A stretch of DNA of 10,269 nt from Rhizophlyctis rosea (Eukaryota > Chytridiomycota > Chytridiomycetes > Rhizophlyctidales > Rhizophlyctidaceae). Location: the NCBI GenBank assembly GCA_027596075.1, contig JADGJC010000584.1:1-10269 (forward strand), in the 5' to 3' direction. Position 1 is the first letter of the stretch. The number at the start of each line of letters is the position of its first letter. Shown one piece after another: positions 1 to 8,100 of this stretch. The notes under the pieces were generated by a model. It did no database searches, was not told the DNA's origin, and was given only the letters and a program-made list of their open reading frames with translations. The position numbers and the translations under genes were made by a program.

Positions 1-1394
1 TCGTCATCCGTTAGTTCATTGCGGCAGTTGCACAAGTGTTAAAAGTTAACCTGCCTCGCGCATCCAAGTGGTTCTATCAGTGCTCTCGTAGTACGCGATT
101 CTGCCACATCGCAACACCGCAGACAAAATCTTATGAGGATCGGTTCCATGGTTGGAATGTCATTCGGGCTGTTCGATTTCCAGGCCTGCCTTCCATCCAA
201 TTCCATGGCCGGCGAAGCAGTTCATGAATAAATCGTGAGAAGATGAATATGGTGTCAGTGATGGGCCTCATTGCATTTTCAGAGGGGCTGTGCATTGTTG
301 AGAGCGTTCCTTGATATGTGAGGCAATTTCGAAAGTGCTACATCATCATTTTTAAGCTTTCTGAAGATAAGTCCTCGTTTGGTTTCTTTGCCGCGTTTTG
401 GCCGCGTCTTGGATTCAGATCAATGTTGGTCATGATTTCATGGTAGTCTGGATGTGAAAGGCTTCAATTAAAACTGTATGAACAACTCTGGGAAACTAAG
501 AACGCCCAGCAAGGAGAGGCATGGAAGGAGATACATCTCCGAAACAGCCGTTTGAGAAAGACATCTTGGTTTCTTACTTTTTCACCTTTTTGCTGTTCGC
601 AAAACGTGACGGCTCCGTTTACCTTCCCAAGCACCAGTTTTGTTGGCGAATGTCGTTCCGGCCCCCAGCCTGATCCCCTCTAACTTAGCCGTGTGACAAA
701 AAATGCTGCTTCTGGAAGAGCATACATTCAGCGCTTGCGTCCTTGCACTGTGGGCCAAAACGTTGTCCTCGCGTGAAGTGGCTATCTGTGCATTGCCATC
801 TCTTCAAGCGGGAAGCAATGCCACTGGGTCACTGAGCAACCTAATGGACACCAACAGTTGGGGTAGAAATTCAAAATGGAGGCTGCATGCGTGGACAAAA
901 ATACGCAAAGGAGAAGTAACATGCAAGTGATTTATCCACCAAATTTGTTGCTTGTAATGGGTAGGTAGGCGTGATACTTCCTGAACAGCATGGCTCTCCA
1001 CCCTAAAGGATGAGCACATCATGTCCATCATAGTGGGTGTGTAGATATGATCCGCTGTGAGCCAACATCAGACACCATCTCGCACAAAGTCCGACTAAAT
1101 CCCACTCCAATCTTCCCTTTCAATATCTTCCGTCCACCCCGAAAATCTGAGCTTGACGTCCATGGCAGTTGGATTTCGATTTGCATCTTCATTGTACCAA
1201 GGCCAAAAAATGAAACCAAGTAATGCGTTGCAATCCACCTGTTGCAACATCCTCCACTGTTGTGGTGTATGGTATTCTTCGATCCCCGTGCCCATTCGTT
1301 TTTTGATCGTTCAATCAGTGCGGTCCGGGCAAATCATGTGTGGCTGTAATGGTAGTTGAATGACACCGCCTGTGCAAGTGGGTTTGTGCGAACG

Positions 1395-1409
1395 AGAGGC
1401 TTGGCCTCT
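1395..1409. repeat. Short inverted repeat (hairpin)
   Basis: AGAGGC and GCCTCT are separated by a three-base loop (TTG), giving a six-base-pair stem. It is small enough to occur by chance and no function is implied. Confidence 0.3.
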
Positions 1410-1685
1410 TCGGAAGTGACCATTGCGTGACGGAGCAGAATTCGGTCCTCTCATCGAGGTAGGCAAGTGATCCCCAACCCGACAATTTGTTTTTCTTTTA
1501 CCCGGAGGAGGGGGGAAGAATGCAGTGAATTGATGAGTAGGTGGTCGTCATTACAATATAGACGTTGCTGGTACGTGATCATAAAAAGATAGAAAGTTTG
1601 AGCATTGCGCCCATGCCCGGGTTGCGGTCATCCATTGAAGCGCATGAGTGTAAGAAATGTCGGATGTCAGGGACTCGGCTCCCAT

Positions 1686-1710
1686 GAGACCGCATTTATG
1701 ATACGGTCTC
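1686..1710. repeat. Inverted repeat with 11-nt loop
   Basis: GAGACCG (1686-1692) is the exact reverse complement of CGGTCTC (1704-1710). A further outer pairing of CCCA (1681-1684) with TGGG (1716-1719) is possible across an internal loop. It could be a structured RNA segment, a protein-binding palindrome or chance. Confidence 0.4.
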
Positions 1711-3316
1711 CATACTGGGTTTGGCCGCCATCACTACCCGTGATGAGCGACAAGACTTGAGAGTTTCTTTTCAACTTTTTTCATCACGTTCAGTGACAAC
1801 CCCTTTATAGGCATGCTGATCTGACCACTGCGATTTGCGCACGAGCTTTGAAAGCGGGGTGTCAAATGAGGTGCGACGTGCACTCTGCATTCCAAAAGTC
1901 AAAATCCAACCACACGCAACCATAGGTCTGATTTTGTCGCAAGCTGCACAGAAGTTGGGACGTTTGTGAGGACCTCATCTTGGATATCGTTCTTCATGTA
2001 CCAATGTATAGATCATCCAAACCAAACGCTCACCGAACACTCGTATTCCTTCAGTTCAATTGGCTTGCTCGAGGTTCACGACATACCTCAACCACTCCAT
2101 TACTAAAACCAGACCTATACTGCTGTCCCCAAACCGACACAAACCGTCTGATCAGCTTCGCGACCAGTTCAAGGGCAAGTCTGACCAACTTCCCGCGATA
2201 TACCTGTTCTTTTTGATCCGTTTCATTCTTCACACCCTCACTCGAATAAGTGTCTCAAGGGCGTTGAGCATTCCTCCATGACACGAGGATTCCTCTCCAC
2301 AACGGAATGTAGCACTTCGTCAAACAGCAAGCAAAACACACCATCTCTGTCCACCCATTGTTATGTTTTGCATCCCCTTCGAGTGCGTCTGAAACTTATC
2401 CATGCCGGTGGGTGCAAGGCAGTGGGTTCTGGTTGTCGTTTAGGCTACGTCGGATTGAGAGGCATTGCACCAGCTTAACCGAGTTAAGCAATAATCAAAC
2501 AACGCGCAACGCAATTTTTTTTTGTACCCGTGTGGGGTTGTACAGATATGTCCGGCCCCCAGGTGTCCCGTGTAGCTGTAGCCCTGCGCCTTACTCACTT
2601 CACATAGCTCTATAAGCATGCGGACAAACGTGGATGTAAACATGTACGCTGATCCAAGCTATCGTTCACCATTGCAAATCGGTTCAACCCTCACGCAGTT
2701 CTTTTTTGAGAAGCTATTGAAGGGAAGTTCAACGGCAACGTAAGTGTGTAAGAAAAGGAAGACATCGTTGTGAGGGTGCCCGAATGGAGTGAGAGTGGTG
2801 AAATAGAATTTGCGACTTCAATACACGTTCAAAGGAAACCATCCATTGGGATATAGCTTGAATAATTTCCAGGTTGATTACTAGACGCTGGCAGGTGAAT
2901 GGGATGAACATTCTGTCCTTGTATGCGGTTTCATTTGTTAGTCGCCTTATTGTCCTCTGTTTCGAGTGTCTGTATATGGTCAAGTGCAACGAAGAATTCA
3001 AGCTTTCACACTCGATGTAAATGGCCGAAGTGAAAGATCAGGGAACCCATGGTAACCATAGAGATGGGAATCCACTTGGTTCGGCGATCACCGCCAGCAC
3101 ACATGTCCCTACGATTTTCCTAACATAGTAATGATCGGTTTGCGCAGCCAGTGGACGTAGCAGCTCTGCCTAGAGAAGGCCAAACCACATACTTTGCTCT
3201 GATCGGCACTGGTCTTGCTTGCAACAAGTATGGGGAAATGGGGACAAGGGGCGAATAGAACGTCAGGACCCGCGTGTCCAACAATTCGAATAAAACCCGA
3301 AATGGGATGTATTGAG

Positions 3317-3332
3317 TATCACGTGATATTGG
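3317..3332. promoter_or_regulatory. Palindromic E-box joined to inverted CCAAT box
   Basis: TATCACGTGATA is a perfect 12-bp palindrome centred on CACGTG, the core recognised by bHLH and bHLH-zip factors (Cbf1 and USF type); flanking T and A give the favoured TCACGTGA. It is followed at once by ATTGG, which is CCAAT on the other strand, the Hap/NF-Y site. The pair lies roughly 100 nt upstream of the CT-rich start region of the downstream gene, a normal distance for a fungal upstream activating element. The sequence match is seen directly; binding is inferred. Confidence 0.55.
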
Positions 3333-3420
3333 GTAATAGTGTAGTACAAACTGATCGATCATTCGATGAGAGAATGAGACATTGCACATTGCTCAAGCAA
3401 GAATGTGACTTTGGGTCCTT

Positions 3421-3560
3421 TTGACTCTTTGTCCTCGCCCCCTTTCTTGTCACGCTGCACTTTCCCACGCTCACCCCACCTATCACCGTGTTTCAACTCC
3501 ACCTCGCAATCTATTCAATACTCTCATCACTTGCTACTATTCAAGCTCCTTCACCGTATT
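3421..3560 (+). promoter_or_regulatory. Pyrimidine-rich core promoter / transcription start region
   Basis: Of these 140 bases, 102 are C or T. CT-rich blocks of this kind commonly lie just upstream of or across the transcription start in filamentous and early-diverging fungi that lack a clear TATA box, and no TATA box is visible here. Together with the leader intron at 3597-3927, this places the mRNA start somewhere in or near 3421-3560. No ATG lies in the main reading frame between the stop at 3406 and the leader-intron donor, which supports reading this stretch as leader rather than coding. Confidence 0.5.
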
Positions 3561-3566
3561 GCGTGA

Positions 3567-3596
3567 ATGTGGTCGTATCAGGGTTGCACCATATAG
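3567..3596 (+). promoter_or_regulatory. Upstream ORF of nine codons in the leader
   Basis: An ATG at 3567 opens a nine-codon ORF (MWSYQGCTI) that stops at TAG 3594-3596. The last base of that stop is the last base before the predicted leader-intron donor, so splicing does not change the peptide. In spliced mRNA only ten bases (3928-3937) separate this stop from the main ATG. Such a short gap usually disfavours reinitiation, so the uORF would be expected to lower translation of the methyltransferase. This depends on transcription starting upstream of 3567. Confidence 0.45.
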
Positions 3597-3927
3597 GTAC
3601 GTACACACTGGAGAAAAAGCGGCATTCACTTTGACAGCTGGCGAAAAGGAAGCTTGGTGTGCAATGGTGGCGAGTCACTGAATTTGTGGTGACAATGGAG
3701 ACCGTGGGAATGAAAGGACACTCAGCTGGCCTAAGTTCCTGTCGAACGGTATTGAATTGGGCTCAGCGGGTGAAAGACGGGTAACAACTGGTCCACTGCT
3801 TGGACTAGGACTTCTATTAGCTGCATGGTTGCCCGCGTGTGCGCAAGATCTGGCTCTGTGTACTGGCTGCTGTATCTCGTTAATGATTAACTGTTTTTAC
3901 TGACATACGCAATTGCCTCTAACACAG
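3597..3927 (+). other. Predicted 5' leader intron
   Basis: The donor is AG|GTACGT at 3597 and the acceptor is ACACAG at 3927. TACTGAC at about 3898-3904 is a near-ideal fungal branch point 23 nt before the acceptor. At 331 nt it is two to six times longer than the coding introns, which is usual for leader introns. Removing it leaves the main ATG ten bases into the next exon. The acceptor side is strong; the donor is the best candidate but not the only possible one. Confidence 0.6.
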
Positions 3928-3937
3928 CTCCACCGCG

Positions 3938-5119
3938 ATGCCTCCACAGTTGGATGCACACAAAAGGGTTGTCCCTTCCACCCCGCAACCGACTCCCTTT
4001 CCCTACTTTGTGGTGAGCAACGCTCCTTTGACCCACCCGGCGAACTTGCAACCGATGACTATTGATGGAGGCTCAATGATGCCTGGAGAACGTGTGTCCA
4101 TACCAACTTTGCCGTCACAGCCATTCTCACCATACCCTGTTCCTTGGCTGCCGTACTCCCCGCACCCTGCTTTTACATGTCAACCCACACCCCTTCACAT
4201 TCCCACTCTGCCCGTTCCCCAGGCATTAGTCAACGATCCACCAACGCCGTCAAGTGGCAACACCTCCCCTACCGCCCCATCGTTCAGCCCAATAACTCCA
4301 CCCAAAGCCGACGCATATCCACCATATACCCAGCAGCTAGATACACCGGATCAGAATGGGGAGTCTTTTAAGCAAAGCGATATGGATGCTGTGGAAGCGC
4401 TTTTGGCCATGAGTGGCTCTGTCACGGGTAGATCATCATCCTTCTGTTCACACTCATCTGCATCGACGAGCTTGTCATCCGCGAACGAGTTCACGACGGG
4501 GTCACCATCCATCTACAACGACTCCCCGGCGGCATTGGATTCAACGCCACCTCCTCAGACAGTCCCTCTAGAAGGAGATGGTGTGCCACTCTCTCCCGAC
4601 GCGTTCCCCTCATTCGCGGAAACTCATACCGACATTTCAGCAATCGAATATCACATGATGCACACTGAGGACAGCGAAGACGGACGTGAAAGCAACTCAT
4701 TGACATCGTCAACCGCGCCCGAGCCGCCAGAAGTTGCGTCGGAAGACGATATGGAGGGCGTCAACGACACATCCAATCATCAGTCGTTCGAAAACGGGGA
4801 TATCGAAATGTATTCACATGGCCAGCTCCTTTCGTCAGCGAATGAGGATGTCCTACAATCTGAGGACAACGCCTTGCAAATCGCGGAAGGGTCCCGGTCA
4901 ACAGAAGACGACATGCTCATTTCCGTCCACGACATTCCAGCACCCACAAACGACATTGCTCCACCCAACGGCGACATCCCACCCCAACCCGAACCCTCCA
5001 AACGCTCCGCCTCCCCCACAAAAAGACGCGCAAAACCCACCAAAAAACACTTCATCTCCACCGCCCAAACCGAACCCGACCGCCGCCCCTCCCCCGCCCA
5101 ACAACGCAGAAACTTCGTC
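3938..5119 (+). other. Disordered Pro/Ser/Thr-rich N-terminal region with NLS
   Basis: Residues 1-394 are rich in Pro, Ser and Thr up to about 235, then acidic and Ser-rich to about 340. This is typical of an intrinsically disordered tail. One segment stands out at 148-161 (D-M-D-A-V-E-A-L-L-A-M-S-G-S), a short amphipathic helix-like motif that could be a protein-docking peptide. A basic run, KRRAKPTKK (362-370), is a probable nuclear localisation signal and directly overlaps S359-P-T-K, a full CDK consensus site. I recognise no folded domain here. Confidence 0.7.
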
Positions 5120-8100
5120 TCCTTTCGCGAACTCTCTCCCTGTGACGACCTGTGCTGCGGCATCCTCCTCGACTCGCTCTTCTTAGGGTTCCAGACTCAT
5201 AAGACCAATAAGAGGTATTACGAGTTGGAGGAGGAGTTGCAGATGGATGATGAGAAACGGAAGATGTTGGCGGAGTTTGTTGTGGAGATCATTAGGGAGT
5301 TTGTGTTGGTTAAGAAGAGTACTGAGGAGGCGGCGGGGAGGTTTGTGGATTGTTTGAGGGATCCGAAGAAGAGGATTGGGAAGTGAGTGTTTTTCTTCTA
5401 TTCCTTTTCCTTTATGGGGGCAAAGAGTTGGAGGAGCTTGTTTTTGGTGGGATCACATGTAAGCAGAGGTTGATCAAATTTTGCAGGGAGGCGCCGAACC
5501 GCAAGGTCCTGCTTAAACTCTTCAAGGGCTTCGCGAAGAGGATCTTCGAAGAGGATGAACCAGCTCACACGACCGGTGATGGAACTGGATCGTCGGACGG
5601 TGAACCCAGACGACTCGAAAAGAATCCCGAACACCAATGGTCATTACTCAAAAGGTATGTTCCCACCACCCCCACACATCATCCCCAGCCCTAACCCCCC
5701 TCCCCAGACACGCCGAACGCTACTTCTCCATGTATCATCCCTCCGCCGGATACGAAATCACCTCGACGAACAGATACGCTTCCCGCTCCAACAAAACTGA
5801 AGCTAAAATCATTGCAACGAGGAGTTTCCACCCGGGTGATCAGATTAAGATGTGTCTGGGCGTCAAGGCGTTGCTGAGTGACGAGGAGGAAAGGAAACTG
5901 GGAGAGCAGCTGGATGATTTTTCGGTTATGTGGACCAGTAGTGCGGATAGTTATAGTTATTTTTTGGGGCCGGCGCGGTTTGTGAATCATGATTGTCAGG
6001 CTAATTGTGAGGTGAGTTTGGGGGTTTTTGAGGTGTTTTATCTGTTTTTTGGATTGGGTACGGGGCATGTGTTTGTCGAGTTTCGAATTCCGGGACGTGG
6101 CGGGGATTGTTTGGACGAATCATAATATAACTAAATCCCACTATCTATTTCAACACCCTACAGTTCATACCCATCGGCCGGGGCACACAAGAAGACCTTA
6201 TCACCTTCAAAGTTCTGCGACACATTAAAGCCGGTGAGGAGATCACTACGAGCTACGGGACGGATTACTTTGAGGATAAGAATGCGGCGTGTATGTGCGA
6301 GACTTGTGAGAGGTGAGTTGGTGAAAAATCTTTCTGGGAAGGTGCGGTTGGCATCTCGCACGAAGGAAAATGCTCACATAAAACACCAGAAACGAACGCG
6401 GAGCCTTCAAATCCACCTCCCTCCCAACCCTAATCGACGGCATCGACATCTCCTCCACCGACCAACTCGAACTCCTCCTACCCCGATCCGCTACACTGCG
6501 CAATAAATCCGTGAAAAACTACTTCCAAAATCCCTTCCCGAATATTGACTTCCAAAATGGCTGCATCAAAGCTGCTACACCGCCCCCAAACCGACCGGCG
6601 TGTTCGGATTGTAAGGACGTGTTTGGGGAGGGGGATGAGGGGGTTCTTTGTAGGTTGAGGGAGGTTGGGAGGGGACGGGTTAGGGGTGGGAGGAGGAGGT
6701 GTGGGAGGTGTGTTAGGCATTTGAGGATTTATGGGGTTTTGTGGCCGGGGAGGGTTGATAAGGGGGGACGGAGGTTGGTTGTTGAGGGGGTTGGGGGTGT
6801 GGGTGAGGTGGTGAGTGTCTTATGGGTGTTTGGGGTTGGGTTGGGCAGGGGCTTTTTCTCGTTTGTTTGTTGTTGGTTGATGCTTTGTTTTGAGAAACGA
6901 CACTGACATAGCTTCCCCTATTTCCTTGCATTTTTGATCGTTCCAGTCCGAAGACGAAGTCACGCCGCCACCCAACTCCAAAAAAGGCAAGGAACGTCGA
7001 ACGGCGTCCAAGTCGCCGGAGAAGGGGGCCGATATCGAGGAAGAGGAGGAAGAGGTAGAGCTCGATGGTGGCGATGTCGATGTCGTTGGACATGAGGAGG
7101 AGGAAGTGGAGAGCGAAGAGGAAGAAGTTGATTTGAGGACCATGAACAAAATCGAGAAACGGTTATGGGAAGTAAGAGGGAAGATGGTACCTGACGGTAA
7201 GCGTACCCCCACCCTCCCTCTCCCCTCCCCTCCTCCCCTTCCCTTACTCACCCCTCTCATAGACCACACACCTCACGCCGTGTGGGTATACCCCGGCGAA
7301 GACGACGGGACGAGTGACGTCGATGAAGCCGAAGACGGGGTGTGGAATAAGGAGATGTGGTGGCCGGCGGTTGTTGTGCCGCGGGAGGAAGTTGATTGGG
7401 ATATGTGGAAGAAGGTTGGGAGGGTTAACGGGGATGGGGAAGGAGAAGGGGCGTGGAGGGTTGTGAAGTATTTTGAGGATCGGAGTTTGTGAGTTGTTTT
7501 TCGTTGGTTTTTGTGTGCTGCTGTCCTCTGTGATACTGATCCGTGTCAACTCCAACCCCACAGATCCCTAATCCCCCAAACCCACATGCGCCTCCTCACG
7601 CTCCTCCCCACCACCCAAGTCACCCGCATCACACCAACACTTTTCTTCTCCACCCACTTCCCCGACACATTCTCCTTACCCTACGTCAGCACAGCCCTAA
7701 AGTTCGCGCACGACGCAACAACACTCAACGCCGTCCCGCGGTTCCGGTGGCGGTTTTGGGGTGATGCACGTAAATTGGTCGAAGGTATTTCGCTTGGAAA
7801 ACAGAGGGAGGAGGAGAGACGGATGGATCGAGCACGGAGGGAACGGAGTGAGAGGGAGGAGAGGGAACGGGGGAGGAGGAGTGAGACTTCTGTTAGGGTT
7901 TTTGAGGAAAGGGGGGATGGGGAAGTGCCGAGGGAGTTACAGACGTGGGATATGTGGAAGGAGAGGAAGGAGAGGGTTAAAAGTGGGAGTGGGACGCCTG
8001 CTAGTAGTAGGGAGGAGACGGCGTTTTCGGATTGGGAGGGGGGTGTTGCGGAGGGTGGAGGTGCGGGGGAGGGGGAGGCTTCGTCGTCGTCTTTGGCGGT

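Larger units (their letters stand above)
1..3316. other. Long stretch with no supported gene
   Basis: I see no coding region I can defend here. All ORFs are under 95 codons, many begin at non-ATG codons, they overlap on both strands, and none shows a recognisable domain. Base composition is balanced, without the strong C-to-G alternation of the gene downstream. No tRNA-like, rRNA-like or tandem-repeat structure was spotted by eye. The stretch could hold the 3' untranslated end of a neighbour, a decayed element, non-coding transcripts or distal promoter sequence. A spliced gene made of very short exons cannot be excluded. The only items noted are hairpins at 1395-1409 and 1686-1710 and one ATG-initiated minus-strand ORF at 1095-1295. 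Confidence 0.6.
5120..6312 (+). other. Suv4-20-type N-terminal helical region and SET domain (exons 1-4)
   Basis: Residues 395-482 hold the family N-terminal signature: D403-D-L, L411-L-D, then L416-G-F-Q-T-H-K422. A helical stretch follows to about 537. The SET core begins near 543 with MY..(A)GYEIT..NRY (546-561), then EAKIIATR (569-576), DFSVM (608-612) and FLGPARFVNHDC (623-634). It closes with the SAM and lysine-channel motifs GEEIT (663-667) and S-Y670-G. Post-SET cysteines C682, C684 and C687, with C634 of NHDC, form the expected zinc site. The pattern NRY, DFSVM, LGPA.F.NHDC and CERxxxGAFK is diagnostic of H4K20 methyltransferases. No expected catalytic motif is missing, so the enzyme should be active. 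Confidence 0.92.

Noticed and set aside
3049..3059. ATGGTAACCAT palindrome
   Set aside because: Only five base pairs per arm and no supporting context; likely chance.
3421..3681. 86-codon ORF beginning at TTG ahead of the gene
   Set aside because: No ATG in frame after the stop at 3406. Although it would join the main frame through the leader intron, it is better explained as CT-rich leader.
5637..6125. 162-codon ORF containing the SET core, ending in intron 3
   Set aside because: It is exon 3 read through the GTGAGT donor; the family motif continues after the acceptor at 6163, so this is not a separate or truncated gene.
6811..6906. Possible end of a separate SET-only gene by read-through of intron 5
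   Set aside because: The added residues are unlike the family, whereas strong donor, CTGAC branch point and acceptor join exon 5 to exon 6. No room is left for a new promoter. Kept as the main alternative to the fusion.
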